DNA of 64,000 bases from JAPPOI01 sp028818055 (GTDB lineage Bacteria > Pseudomonadota > Alphaproteobacteria > Rhodobacterales > Rhodobacteraceae). Below, piece after piece: positions 16,090 to 25,494 of the stretch. The notes under the pieces are model-generated. The model did no database searches. It was not told the DNA's origin and saw only the letters and a program-made list of their open reading frames with translations. Within the stretch, counting starts at the first letter, position 1. Every line of letters starts with the position of its first letter. The stretch lies in assembly GCA_965267405.1 (NCBI GenBank), contig OZ253954.1, positions 1,550,001 through 1,614,000 on the forward strand. Reading direction: 5' to 3'. Made by a program: the position numbers and the translations under genes.

Positions 16090-17472
16090 TTAGGCTTTGG
16101 CAAGGCTGTCATTCCACGCGGACGCGTAGCTTGAAAGGGCCTCGCTCATCCGTGTGTCAGGGACTGGAAGCGCGGGGGCTCGGTATCGTGGAGAGTCATC
16201 TTGCGCCACGAGAAGGGCTGCCCCCTCGCTCGTGCCAGTTGCGCTTGCCGTAGGAATGATTGGCGAATGCGAGGCCGCTCCCAACATCATAAGGTATGCC
16301 AGATTTTTTGCGAACGGTCCTTCAACAATCACAGGACCCTCGTGACCGATGAGTTCGAGGCAATGAAACGTGACCAAGGCGAGATAGAACCCGACAGCGG
16401 CAGTTCTTGCTCCTGATCCCAAGGGCGGCTCTTCACCTACCCACCTTGCACGCGTCCCGGCGAACGGGCCTGTCTCGGGAACCACGGCCGGTAGAAGCAT
16501 GCAGCGCTGGGAGAGAACCTGCAACATCTCGGCACTATCCGCCCCCACGGCTGATCCATCCAGAACAAGGTCATGCTCCCGCCCTCCCATAAATCGCGCG
16601 GATGGCACCGCATCACCGAAGGCGTTGACGTTCACAAGCGTATCGCGTCTCGGGTCGAGAGTGACAGGCTTGCGACCAACCGCCATCGCGATCACCCAGG
16701 TGCCCGTCGAAACCACGCTGAAGGGAGGCTTACGTGCGACGAGGTGCGATAGCAATGAGGCGTTCGAGTCGTGAATGCCGCAGTAAACGGGCGTCTTTGG
16801 AGGTAGTCCCGTACGCCGCGCAACGTCCGATGTGACCGGCCCCAGAAGGTCTCCGGGCTTCCTAGGCGGGGCGATCTTACCAGCGATGCCAAGGGCCATT
16901 GGCAGTGACGAGAATTGGCTTTCGTAGGGTTTCCAAATGTCCGTATGGCACCCGAGCGAGGTAACGTCGGTCGCAAGGACTCCCGATAGCTTATGTGCCC
17001 AGAACTGCGGATAGGTCACGACATGGGCGACACGCTCCCGCAGACCCGGGTCAGTCGCGAACTGCCAGTGGAGTTGTGCGCCGAGATTGAGGCCCATTGA
17101 AAGACGAGGAGAACCCGTTTCGGAAAACGGTGGTCGGATCGCATCGTAGGCCTTCGCGCTGTCATCGGGGCCGGTATGCTCGTAATCGAGGATCGGAGCC
17201 GCGAGCGAGCCGTCCGCGGCGATCAACGCTCCTGAAGCGCCGTGCGTCGTTACAGTGATCGCATCGATGCCGAACTCGACATGGAAGCGCGAGAGCCCTT
17301 CCAGAATGAACTCCCAGTGCCCGTCGACGTCGAAATGCGGATAAGGCGGCCCCGGCAAGACGGTGTTCGGGCGCGTGACGACCGCGATTTCGGACAAGTC
17401 CGATAGGCGCACGAGCGCCAGCTTGGCATTCGTCTTGCCGATATCAATGACGGCGACGTGCCCCATGGTCAT
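16090..17472 (-). CDS. rhaK: Rhamnulokinase-type FGGY sugar kinase
   Basis: This 460-residue kinase of the FGGY family should phosphorylate L-rhamnulose (or rhamnose) with ATP. The N-terminal phosphate-1 motif is VAVIDIGKTNAKLALV, and GIHDSNASLL and STGTWVIAM are the adenosine- and phosphate-binding segments of the second domain. It is the RhaK type known from Rhizobium leguminosarum rather than enterobacterial RhaB. It starts at an ATG overlapping the mutarotase stop (ATGA); a second ATG two codons later is also possible. It is the last gene of the minus-strand rha operon. Confidence 0.88.
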   Translation of the reverse strand: MTMGHVAVIDIGKTNAKLALVRLSDLSEIAVVTRPNTVLPGPPYPHFDVDGHWEFILEGLSRFHVEFGIDAITVTTHGASGALIAADGSLAAPILDYEHTGPDDSAKAYDAIRPPFSETGSPRLSMGLNLGAQLHWQFATDPGLRERVAHVVTYPQFWAHKLSGVLATDVTSLGCHTDIWKPYESQFSSLPMALGIAGKIAPPRKPGDLLGPVTSDVARRTGLPPKTPVYCGIHDSNASLLSHLVARKPPFSVVSTGTWVIAMAVGRKPVTLDPRRDTLVNVNAFGDAVPSARFMGGREHDLVLDGSAVGADSAEMLQVLSQRCMLLPAVVPETGPFAGTRARWVGEEPPLGSGARTAAVGFYLALVTFHCLELIGHEGPVIVEGPFAKNLAYLMMLGAASHSPIIPTASATGTSEGAALLVAQDDSPRYRAPALPVPDTRMSEALSSYASAWNDSLAKA

Positions 17473-17783
17473 GGCATGTAAAAGACGGGCGTGAGCGGCA
17501 CGGCTATCGGTTCATTGTCGTCATGCGTTTCCATGATGTCGGCCATATGCGCCCACCATTTCTGCATAATGTCATGGGCCGGAAGGTCGCCCATCTTGTG
17601 GTCTTCCGTTCGCCAGAGAACGCCGAAAAGCGTGTTTGTCTGTTCATCAAGGTGGATGGAATAATCCGCAACGCCCGCGTCTTTCAGAAGTGTCACAAGC
17701 TCTGGCCATATCGCGTCGTGCCGTTTCTTGTATTCGTCTTTTGCGCCGGGATTGAGGTGCATCTTGAATGCGTATTTTTCCAT
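17469..17783 (-). CDS. rhaU: L-rhamnose mutarotase
   Basis: This 104-residue cytoplasmic enzyme interconverts the alpha and beta anomers of L-rhamnose. It has exactly the length of E. coli RhaM. The catalytic His22 (KKRHDAIWPEL) and the C-terminal WWAHMADIME segment are conserved. The start is the ATG at 17781-17783 (MEKYAFKMHLNPG), sharing one base with the stop of the upstream permease gene (TGATG). The product is coupled to the permease and the kinase by overlaps. I use the rhizobial name rhaU because of the gene order. Confidence 0.93.
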   Translation of the reverse strand: MEKYAFKMHLNPGAKDEYKKRHDAIWPELVTLLKDAGVADYSIHLDEQTNTLFGVLWRTEDHKMGDLPAHDIMQKWWAHMADIMETHDDNEPIAVPLTPVFYMP

Positions 17784-18766
17784 CAGGTCCTCCACTTTTC
17801 CCAAAGACGCGGTAACGCAATCACTCCGATCAGCAGCGCGCCGATCACGATGGACATCACGATGCCAGGCACGTTGAGAAGGCCGAGGCCGAAGGTCACG
17901 AGTCCCATCACAAAGGCGGCGATCACAACACCCGGGATCGAGCCCGAGCCACCCAGAATGCTGACGCCGCCGAGGACGACCATGGTAACGATTTCCAGCT
18001 CCCATCCGAAGGCAATTGATGGACGGGTCGATGCCAGCCGCGAGGTCAGGCAGATGGCCGCAACGCCAGACATGAGGCCCGTAAGTAAGAAGAGAATGAA
18101 CTTCACTCGGGCCACCCGGATGCCGGAGAACTCGGCACCGACCGGGTTGTTACCGATTGCATAGACCGCCCGCCCGAAGTTCGTCTTGTGAAGTATGACG
18201 AAGTAGACAAGAGCGATGATAGCGAAAAGAACGAACTCAAACGAGATCACCCAGAACACGTAGCCCTGTCCAAAAAACGAGAAATCCGACGGATAGCCTC
18301 GATACGCCTGATCGCCGAGAACGATATAACTGATCCCGCGAAAAAGGCTCATCGTGCCGATGGTCACCACGATGGACGGCAGCCCCATTTTCGTGACGAG
18401 AAAGCCGTTGAACGCCCCACAGATCAACCCGACACCTAGGCCGACTAGAACCAGCCCGGGCGTACCAAGCCCAATCTGTACGGCGGCGCCCATGGCCGTC
18501 GACGCTAGTGCGATTATCGAGGCCACGGAAAGGTCAATCTCGCCTGCGATGATTAAAAGCGCCATCGCGAAGGCGATCATCGCCTTTTCCGTGAAGTTGA
18601 ACGTCATATCGCTCAGGTTCCACGCGTTCAGGAAGTACGGCGATGTGAAGCTGTTGACGATGAAAATGGCCACGGCCACGGCCAGCAGAAGTGTCTCCCA
18701 GCTTTTCAGGCGACGCTCCAACGGCGACTGCAAGCGATCCGGAATGAAGCGTGTTGTATCGGTCAT
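17783..18766 (-). CDS. rhaQ: Rhamnose ABC transporter permease
   Basis: This 327-residue inner-membrane permease of the BPD_transp_2 family starts at MTDTTRFIPDRLQ (ATG ending at 18766). It contains the sugar-permease motif GEIDLSVASIIALAS and the late segment GGVSILGGSGSIPGV. About eight to ten hydrophobic helices are visible. It overlaps the other permease by 4 nt and the mutarotase by 1 nt. With the partner permease it forms the rhamnose channel. Confidence 0.9.
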   Translation of the reverse strand: MTDTTRFIPDRLQSPLERRLKSWETLLLAVAVAIFIVNSFTSPYFLNAWNLSDMTFNFTEKAMIAFAMALLIIAGEIDLSVASIIALASTAMGAAVQIGLGTPGLVLVGLGVGLICGAFNGFLVTKMGLPSIVVTIGTMSLFRGISYIVLGDQAYRGYPSDFSFFGQGYVFWVISFEFVLFAIIALVYFVILHKTNFGRAVYAIGNNPVGAEFSGIRVARVKFILFLLTGLMSGVAAICLTSRLASTRPSIAFGWELEIVTMVVLGGVSILGGSGSIPGVVIAAFVMGLVTFGLGLLNVPGIVMSIVIGALLIGVIALPRLWEKWRT

Positions 18767-19746
18767 GTGGCATGCTCCGCGCGCTTGAGGATAATCCGAC
18801 CCTTCTCGCGATTGGCCTGTGCATTCAGGGCGACTGCGATGATGATGGCGCCTCCGGAAATTGCGAGTTGCCAGAAAGGTGAGATGTTCACGACCGGCAA
18901 TGCGTTGCTGATAATGCCGAGAAACAACGCGCCAAGCATTGCTCCGACGACCGTGCCGATGCCGCCCATGATGGCAACTCCGCCAATCACGCAGGCCGCA
19001 ACGACACTGAGCTCGAAACCTCCGGCGAGATCGACAAAGGCGACGGCAAAGCGAGAGACCCACAGGTAACCGGTCAGACCTGCCAGAGCACCCGAGATGG
19101 TGAAGGCCCAGAACTGGGTGCGGCCAACATCTATGCCGGCATAGGTTGCCGCATGCGGGTTGCCACCGGCGGCGTAAAACGCGCGACCGAGGGTGGTCCG
19201 CGACATGACGACGGAAAAGAAAATGACGGCGGCTATCGCGATCCAGCTCATGAGCGGGAGACCAAGAAGCTCCGTTCTAGGAAACGCCTTAAAGGTTTCG
19301 CTGAACTCGTGAGCGTTGATCCACTTGCCCTCGGACAACAGGAAAATTGTGCCCCGAAAGATCGTCATCGTCCCTAGAGTGACAACGATCGGGGGAATTT
19401 CGAGCTTCCAGACCAGGACACCATTCACCATCCCGAGCAGTGCGCCAAACGCAACCGCGATGAAGATGATTATCGGCACAGGCAGCCCCGGCATAGCGAC
19501 GTTGATCATTGAAACAACCATGCCTGTCAGGGCGAGATTTGCCGCGACGCTCAGGTCGATACAGCGCGTTAGGATCACGATCATCTGTCCGATGGCCAAT
19601 AGGATCAGAGGCGCGGTGTCGTTGAACACGTTCGCGAGGTTTGACGGTGCGATGAAAGCCGGGAATCGAGTGGAAATGATCGCGAGAAGAAGGACAATTG
19701 CGCCGGTCAGAAGCACTTCGCGGGACATAAGGATTTGCTTCTGCAT
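18763..19746 (-). CDS. rhaP: Rhamnose ABC transporter permease
   Basis: This 327-residue membrane protein belongs to the same family as its downstream neighbour. It carries TRCIDLSVAANLALTGMVVS and GGVAIMGGIGTVVGA, the two signature regions of ribose/rhamnose-type permeases. It begins 11 nt after the ATPase gene. The symbol follows the rhaSTPQUK order of Rhizobium leguminosarum, which this cluster reproduces. Confidence 0.9.
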   Translation of the reverse strand: MQKQILMSREVLLTGAIVLLLAIISTRFPAFIAPSNLANVFNDTAPLILLAIGQMIVILTRCIDLSVAANLALTGMVVSMINVAMPGLPVPIIIFIAVAFGALLGMVNGVLVWKLEIPPIVVTLGTMTIFRGTIFLLSEGKWINAHEFSETFKAFPRTELLGLPLMSWIAIAAVIFFSVVMSRTTLGRAFYAAGGNPHAATYAGIDVGRTQFWAFTISGALAGLTGYLWVSRFAVAFVDLAGGFELSVVAACVIGGVAIMGGIGTVVGAMLGALFLGIISNALPVVNISPFWQLAISGGAIIIAVALNAQANREKGRIILKRAEHAT

Positions 19747-19757
19747 TGTTTGCCCCC

Positions 19758-21290
19758 TTAGATTCCGGCCGCGTGTCGCACAAGTGTTTCTGGAGTCATG
19801 TCATCGCCTGAAAGCTCTGCAGCGATCCGACCTTCGCGCATGACGATAACGCGGTCAGACATGCCCAAGACTTCGGGGATTTCAGAACTGACCATGATCA
19901 CGGCCAGGCCTTGGGCTGCCAGTTCTGCCATGAACTCATGAACCGCGGCTTTGGAGCCGATGTCGATGCCCTTGGTCGGTTCATCAAGAATGATGATCTT
20001 TGGATGGGTCGCGAGCCATTTGGCGATTACAACCTTTTGCTGGTTGCCGCCCGACAGATTGCCAACGTCGGTGTCCAACGAGGCTGCACGCAGGTCGAGC
20101 CGTTCCGTGTACTCTCGCGCGAGCTGGAATTCCTCAGCCAATTTCAGAAACCCGTTCTTGGACGTGCGGCCAAGCGATGGGAGTGTGACGTTCTGGAAAA
20201 TCGGAAGTGCTGTGATTGTGCCCTGTCGGCCCCGGTCTTCGGGCACATAGACAATGCCCTTGCCAACCGCGTCGGCAGGGGACCGAATAATTGCACGCTC
20301 GCCGTCGATGGTGACGTCGCCCGCCGAAGGCCGCGTTATGCCAAAGAGAGATTGCATAAACTCGGAGCGCCCAGCGCCAACGAGACCGTAAAAGCCAAGA
20401 ATTTCTCCACGACGCAGTACGAAACTGATGTCAGCAAACTCGGTCGGATGTTCGTAACCATCAACCGCAAGTATTTCGTCGCCCGTTTTGCGCTCCCGGT
20501 CGGGGAAGATTTGGCTTACGTCCCGACCTACCATCATCTTGACCAACTCCGCTTCGGTCACATCGGCAATAGCGCCGCTCCCGACAAGCGCGCCATCCCG
20601 GAAGACCGTGTAGCTATCGGCAATGCGGAAAATCTCATCGAACTTATGGCTAATGAACAGGATAGCCTTACCCTGACCTTTCAGCTCCTCGACTAGGTCA
20701 TAAAGCTCTTCGATTTCTTTCTGGCTAAGCGCGGCGGTCGGCTCGTCCATGATTACCACGCGTGCGTCAATAGATAGCGCGCGGGCAATCGCTACCAGAT
20801 GCTTGTTCGCGATCCCAAGGTCTTTGAGTTTCGTCCTGGGATCGATGTGGGCGCCAACGCTCTCAAGAATTTCGCGGGCTCTCTCCATCATCGCGGACGT
20901 ATCGATCAGGCCGAAGCGCCCTCGCGGTGCGTGGCCAAGGAACACATTCTCTGCCACCGACAATTCGTCGAACAAAACGGTTTCCTGATGGATTGCGGTT
21001 ACACCAGCGTCGCCAGCGTCCTGTGCCGTCGGAAACCGTATGGGCGACCCATCGATCTCGATTTGGCCACCGTTTGGCTGATAGATGCCGGTCAGAATTT
21101 TGACAACTGTCGACTTGCCAGCGCCGTTCTCTCCGACCAACGCCGTAACTTTGCCGGGAAAGAGCTCAAGCGACACTTCGGACAAGGCCGTAACACCAGG
21201 AAACGTCTTCGTCACCGCATTCAGCGCAAGAACCGGAATCTCGGATTCGGTACTGGCGAGCACGGACTTTTGATCTGTTTCCATCAGCAT
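19758..21290 (-). CDS. rhaT: Rhamnose ABC transporter ATPase (two ATPase domains)
   Basis: This 510-residue ATPase energises the sugar importer. Domain 1 has Walker A GENGAGKST and Walker B VVIMDEPTAALS. Domain 2 has GLVGAGRSE in the P-loop place and the signature LSGGNQQKVVIAKWL followed by IIILDEPTKGID. It starts at an ATG ending at 21290, and a second in-frame ATG lies two codons later. No good ribosome binding site is seen. A strong hairpin separates it from the binding-protein gene upstream, the same design as in the nucleobase operon of this island. Confidence 0.9.
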   Translation of the reverse strand: MLMETDQKSVLASTESEIPVLALNAVTKTFPGVTALSEVSLELFPGKVTALVGENGAGKSTVVKILTGIYQPNGGQIEIDGSPIRFPTAQDAGDAGVTAIHQETVLFDELSVAENVFLGHAPRGRFGLIDTSAMMERAREILESVGAHIDPRTKLKDLGIANKHLVAIARALSIDARVVIMDEPTAALSQKEIEELYDLVEELKGQGKAILFISHKFDEIFRIADSYTVFRDGALVGSGAIADVTEAELVKMMVGRDVSQIFPDRERKTGDEILAVDGYEHPTEFADISFVLRRGEILGFYGLVGAGRSEFMQSLFGITRPSAGDVTIDGERAIIRSPADAVGKGIVYVPEDRGRQGTITALPIFQNVTLPSLGRTSKNGFLKLAEEFQLAREYTERLDLRAASLDTDVGNLSGGNQQKVVIAKWLATHPKIIILDEPTKGIDIGSKAAVHEFMAELAAQGLAVIMVSSEIPEVLGMSDRVIVMREGRIAAELSGDDMTPETLVRHAAGI

Positions 21291-21316
21291 AGATTAAGTT
21301 GCCATGAGGAGAGGTG

Positions 21317-21342
21317 TCGGCGCAGCAATCGCGCTGCGCCGA
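21317..21342 (-). terminator. Intra-operon hairpin between rhaS and rhaT
   Basis: TCGGCGCAGC (21317-21326) and GCTGCGCCGA (21333-21342) form a perfect 10-bp stem with a 6-nt loop. It starts just after the rhaS stop and precedes rhaT. No long T-run follows on the minus strand, so partial termination or mRNA stabilisation is more likely than full termination. Confidence 0.7.
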
Positions 21343-21355
21343 TCTGTTTCAGCGA

Positions 21356-22354
21356 TCAAAAGATGTCTTTGAACTGATCGATATTCGACGCGTCGTAGGT
21401 GAACGGATCCGACATTGCGGCGGAGTTCGTGTCATCGAGCGTGACAGAACCCATACGACCCGTCGGGATTTCCGCACCCGTTCCAGCCGTTGCGGCACCC
21501 GAGGCGAGTGCGTGTGCGATCATCGTCGCCGAATAGCCGAGGTCGATCGGGTTCCAGATGGCAAAGCTTTCCGTAGCACCAGACTCGACGCAACCCGCCA
21601 TCTCGGATGGCAAGCCAAGCCCAGTGACGTTGATCTCACCGATCTTGCCAGCATCAGATACGGCCTGACAGGAGGCAAGAATGCCAACCGTCGTCGGAGC
21701 GATGATGGCCTTTAGGTCCGGGTATGATGCCATAAGACCCTGTGCTTCACGATAGGACTTGTCCGACAGGTCATCGCCGTAAACCGTAGCGACGAGTTCG
21801 ATCCCGGGGTAGTTCGGCAAAACTTCTTCAGCCGCGGCGATCCAGGCGTTTTGGTTCGTCGCTGTAGCCGATGCCGACAGAATTGCGACCTGGCCACCAT
21901 CCGGCATGTGATCGGCGGCGAGCTTTAGAATCGTATTGCCGATCAACGGTGTCGATGACGGGTTTAAGTGCATCATGCGACCTTCTTCGTTGACGCCTGA
22001 GTCCCATGAGATGACGGTAATGCCACGCTGCATGGCGCGCTGGAGCGCGGGCGAAACAGCATCAGGGTCGTTGGCAGAAATCGCGATGGCATCAACACCT
22101 TGGGCGATCAGCGAGTTAATAACCTCAATCTGTCCTTCTGCCGTGGTGTCCGTCGGGCCGGTATAGATGATCTCGACATTGCCGAGCTCGGCCGCCGCTT
22201 CCTCAGCTCCTTCCGCAGCCGCTTCAAAGAAGCCGATGCCCAGCGCCTTGACTACGAGTGCAATGCGCATGTTGTCCTGTGCGTGCGTAGCACTCCCGGC
22301 CAGAATAGCGGCCGCAATCGCGGTTCCGCCGAAAAGTCTTCTGGTGATGCTCAT
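21356..22354 (-). CDS. rhaS: Rhamnose ABC transporter substrate-binding protein
   Basis: This 332-residue periplasmic binding protein of the ribose-binding (Peripla_BP_4) type has a signal peptide of about 25 residues ending in SATHAQ. The mature part begins DNMRIALVVKALGIGFFEAAAEG, typical of rhamnose binders. GGGAGG lies in front of the ATG. It is the first transporter gene after the regulator gene and is separated from it by about 40 bp. The hairpin after its stop should favour its excess production. Confidence 0.9.
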   Translation of the reverse strand: MSITRRLFGGTAIAAAILAGSATHAQDNMRIALVVKALGIGFFEAAAEGAEEAAAELGNVEIIYTGPTDTTAEGQIEVINSLIAQGVDAIAISANDPDAVSPALQRAMQRGITVISWDSGVNEEGRMMHLNPSSTPLIGNTILKLAADHMPDGGQVAILSASATATNQNAWIAAAEEVLPNYPGIELVATVYGDDLSDKSYREAQGLMASYPDLKAIIAPTTVGILASCQAVSDAGKIGEINVTGLGLPSEMAGCVESGATESFAIWNPIDLGYSATMIAHALASGAATAGTGAEIPTGRMGSVTLDDTNSAAMSDPFTYDASNIDQFKDIF

Positions 22355-22392
22355 GGATAATCCTCCCTGTCGAGCGATAGTGAATGGTTCGC

Positions 22393-23193
22393 TTAGATCG
22401 AACCGGTTTCGGCCGCGGCTTTCCCTTCCGCCACGATCAGTTTGATTTCAGCGGCCTCAAGCATCGCGGCAGCGCGATCCGAGATGCCCGCATCGGTGAT
22501 GACGGTGTCAATTCGATCGAGTGGGCAGAGCACGAGGCTTGAGCGTGCGTCGAACTTACTGCTGTCGACCAGAACGATCAGCTCGTCGGCCTGCCCCATC
22601 AGCTTTTCCTCGGCTTGGATGAGCAACGGATCGCCCTCCATCAGGCCCAGCGGGCCAATGCCCTGAGCACCCATGAACATGCGACGAGCATAAAAGTTGC
22701 GCGTGACGTCGTTTTCGAATGGCGACAGGATGATGTTCTGCTCGCGGTAGATAGCGCCACCCGGAAGCATGACGGTGTTTTTTGAATGCTTGAGCAGGTG
22801 CTCGGCAATCGGAAACGAGTTGGTGAAGACCTGCATGCGCCGGTTGGCCAGCGGGTGCACCATCTGGAACGTCGTTGTGCCACCGTTGATTATGATCGGT
22901 TCGCCATCTTCACACAGCTCGGCGGCAGCTCGTGCGATCGCCTGCTTTTCGTCAATGCGGATGGTTTCGTTGACTGCAAACGTCCGTCCCGCGAGGCCGA
23001 CGAATTGTGGTGGTGCAATCGCTTCTGCGCCTCCACGAACTCGGCGCAGCTTTTTCTGCATATGAAGCGTAGCGATGTCGCGACGAATGGTTGCCTCAGA
23101 CGCCCCTGTCAGCCCACAAAGGTCGACAACACTGGCGAATGGACGATCCTGAACCGCTGACAGGATAACAGTATGACGCTCAGTTTCGTGCAA
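22393..23193 (-). CDS. rhaR: DeoR-family regulator of rhamnose genes
   Basis: This 266-residue regulator has an N-terminal winged helix (VVDLCGLTGASEATIRRDIATL, about residues 22-43) and a C-terminal DeoR sugar-phosphate sensor domain (IIINGGTTTFQMVHPLANRRMQVFTNS). The start is a TTG at 23191-23193 with GGGAGGTG at good distance; the sequence MHETERHTVIL fits the family N-terminus. It is the first gene of the rha import operon and is divergent from rhaD. The repeats at 23241-23309 are its probable binding site. DeoR proteins usually repress and are released by a phosphorylated pathway intermediate. Confidence 0.9.
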   Translation of the reverse strand: MHETERHTVILSAVQDRPFASVVDLCGLTGASEATIRRDIATLHMQKKLRRVRGGAEAIAPPQFVGLAGRTFAVNETIRIDEKQAIARAAAELCEDGEPIIINGGTTTFQMVHPLANRRMQVFTNSFPIAEHLLKHSKNTVMLPGGAIYREQNIILSPFENDVTRNFYARRMFMGAQGIGPLGLMEGDPLLIQAEEKLMGQADELIVLVDSSKFDARSSLVLCPLDRIDTVITDAGISDRAAAMLEAAEIKLIVAEGKAAAETGSI

Positions 23194-23240
23194 CTTTCAC
23201 CTCCCTTGGGCCTACACGATGTCCAGATTCGCATCATCTG

Positions 23241-23309
23241 TCAATCAATTTCAATCAATTCCAATCATTCTGCGATGCAGCATGATTGGAGTTGATCGTT
23301 TTTGATTGA
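23241..23309. promoter_or_regulatory. Phased 10-bp repeat array, probable RhaR operator
   Basis: On the plus strand, three 10-mers follow without gap from 23241: TCAATCAATT, TCAATCAATT, CCAATCATTC. After a 10-bp centre, the minus strand shows the matching set from 23309 down: TCAATCAAAA, ACGATCAACT, then CCAATCATG. The whole is a large imperfect palindrome built of repeats with one-helical-turn spacing. It fills the divergent region between rhaR and rhaD. A possible -35 TTGACA for rhaD overlaps its right edge (23306-23311), suggesting repression. Confidence 0.75.
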
Positions 23310-23379
23310 CAAAACAACGCATCTCGCTCACCTTTACCCATAACGAACATCCGAAGTTTGGACGCAGCCGGGAGGCCAG

Positions 23380-25482
23380 ATGTTGAAGACCGTTGAGAAA
23401 CAACCCCTTGAGAACCTCTGGGACGACAGCATTGCTGCTAGGATGAGCGAGTCGGAAAAGCTTCTCTATCGCTCCAATCTCTTGGGATCGGACAAGCGCA
23501 TCACCAACTATGGTGGCGGAAATACGTCAGCCAAGGTAATGGAGCGGGACCCGCTGTCTGGTGATGATGTTGAAGTCCTTTGGGTAAAAGGCTCCGGCGG
23601 CGACATTGGCTCCATCGAAATGGACGGCTTCGCGACGCTCTACATGGAAAAGCTGATCGCTTTGAAAGGACTTTATCGCGGCGTCGAATATGAAGACGAG
23701 ATGGTGGGATACCTCCCGCACTGCACCTTCAAGCTCAACCCACGCGCGGCCTCGATCGATACACCGCTTCACGCTTACGTACCGCAAAAGCACGTCGATC
23801 ATCTGCACCCGGACGCGATCATCGCCATTGCCGCCTCGAAGAACTCACAGGAACTGACCCAAGAGATTTTCGGCGGCGAAATCGGTTGGCTGCCGTGGAA
23901 AAAACCGGGCTATGAGCTCGGGCTCTGGCTGGAAAACTTTTGCAAGAAGAATCCGGATGCCAAGGGCGTAGTGCTTGAGTCGCACGGCCTTTTCACCTGG
24001 GCGGATGACGCCAAAGAGTGTTACGAGCTATCGCTGGAAATCATTCAGAAAGCGACAGACTGGTTCGAGGCAAAAACGGCAGAGGTCGCCGCCTTTGGGG
24101 GAGCGGTTCACGAAAGCCTTGCGCCCGCTCAACGCCGTGCCATTGCCGCACGCCTTATGCCGGCGATCCGGGGTTTGGTTTCTGGTAAACAGCACATGGT
24201 GGGCCATTTCGACGACAGCGATGGCGTCCTCGAATTCGTGAATGCGAAAGATATGCGCCCGCTTGCAGCGCTAGGCACGTCGTGCCCTGACCACTTCCTT
24301 CGGACGAAAATTCGCCCATTGGTCGTGGACTTTGACCCAGCCGAAAACAACATCGACGCAGTTCTGGACGGCCTGCCGGAACAGGTCGCCGCGTATCGCG
24401 ACGACTACGCCGCCTACTATGAGCGCTGCAAACGTGACGACAGCCCCGCGATCCGGGACCCGAATGCGGTCGTTTACCTCGTCCCTGGCATCGGAATGAT
24501 TACGTTTGCCAAGGACAAAGCCACTGCGCGCATCTCGGGCGAGTTCTACATCAATGCCATCAATGTCATGCGCGGCGCCTCTTCCGTCAGCGATTACGTA
24601 GGCCTACCCGAACAGGAAGCCTTCGATATCGAGTATTGGCTTTTGGAAGAGGCCAAGCTTCAACGCATGCCCAAGCCGAAATCGCTTGCCGGACGCATCG
24701 CTCTCGTCACTGGCGGCGCTGGCGGCATTGGTGCGGCCATTGCCGAGCGCTACCTTTCCGAAGGGGCTTGCGTTGTTTTGGCGGATATCGACGCAGACGC
24801 TTTGGGCACAATCGAGGACAGTCTGAAGTCAAGCTATTCAAATGACGTCGTTCGCAGCGTGAAGATGGACGTAACCGACGAGAACGCCGTTATCGCAACT
24901 TTCGCAGAGATGGCGGTCGAGTTTGGCGGGATTGATATCCTTGTCTCGAACGCCGGCATTGCCTCGTCGGCCCCGGTCGAGGAGACATCGCTCGCACTCT
25001 GGAACAAGAACATGAGCATCCTGTCCACAGGCTATTTCTTGGTCAGTCGCGAGGCATTCAAGGTCCTGCGCACGCAGAGCATCGGTGGCTCTATTGTTTT
25101 CATCGCCTCAAAAAACGGCCTTGCAGCCAGCCCGAACGCATCGGCCTACTGCACCGCTAAGGCGTCAGAACTCCATCTTGCGCGTTGCCTGGCACTTGAG
25201 GGGGCAGAGGCGGGCATTCGCGTCAACGTGGTAAACCCGGATGCGGTCCTTCGCGGGTCGCGTATTTGGGAAGGCGAGTGGCTGGACCAACGTGCATCAA
25301 CTTACGGAACCGACAAAGACGGTCTTGAGGAAATGTATCGCCAACGTTCGATGCTGAAGCGCTCGGTTCTGCCCGAAGACATTGCCGAAGCGGCCTATTT
25401 CTTTGCCTCGGACAATTCGGCGAAATCGACAGGCAATATCGTCAATGTCGACGCCGGCAACGTTCAGGCCTTCACGCGCTAA
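23380..25482 (+). CDS. rhaD: Bifunctional rhamnulose-1-phosphate aldolase / L-lactaldehyde dehydrogenase
   Basis: This 700-residue fusion enzyme splits L-rhamnulose-1-phosphate into dihydroxyacetone phosphate and L-lactaldehyde and then oxidises the aldehyde. Residues ~20-430 are a class-II aldolase/adducin domain with metal-binding His141 and His143 (HLHPD) and His202 (SHGLF). Residues ~437-700 are a short-chain dehydrogenase with TGGAGGIG at 444-451, NAG at 524-526 and YCTAK (Tyr590, Lys594). Its length is normal for this fusion. It is divergent from rhaR and is followed by the isomerase gene after 12 nt, with AGAGAGG upstream of that ATG. Confidence 0.93.
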   Translation: MLKTVEKQPLENLWDDSIAARMSESEKLLYRSNLLGSDKRITNYGGGNTSAKVMERDPLSGDDVEVLWVKGSGGDIGSIEMDGFATLYMEKLIALKGLYRGVEYEDEMVGYLPHCTFKLNPRAASIDTPLHAYVPQKHVDHLHPDAIIAIAASKNSQELTQEIFGGEIGWLPWKKPGYELGLWLENFCKKNPDAKGVVLESHGLFTWADDAKECYELSLEIIQKATDWFEAKTAEVAAFGGAVHESLAPAQRRAIAARLMPAIRGLVSGKQHMVGHFDDSDGVLEFVNAKDMRPLAALGTSCPDHFLRTKIRPLVVDFDPAENNIDAVLDGLPEQVAAYRDDYAAYYERCKRDDSPAIRDPNAVVYLVPGIGMITFAKDKATARISGEFYINAINVMRGASSVSDYVGLPEQEAFDIEYWLLEEAKLQRMPKPKSLAGRIALVTGGAGGIGAAIAERYLSEGACVVLADIDADALGTIEDSLKSSYSNDVVRSVKMDVTDENAVIATFAEMAVEFGGIDILVSNAGIASSAPVEETSLALWNKNMSILSTGYFLVSREAFKVLRTQSIGGSIVFIASKNGLAASPNASAYCTAKASELHLARCLALEGAEAGIRVNVVNPDAVLRGSRIWEGEWLDQRASTYGTDKDGLEEMYRQRSMLKRSVLPEDIAEAAYFFASDNSAKSTGNIVNVDAGNVQAFTR

Positions 25483-25494
25483 GAGAGGAAACCA

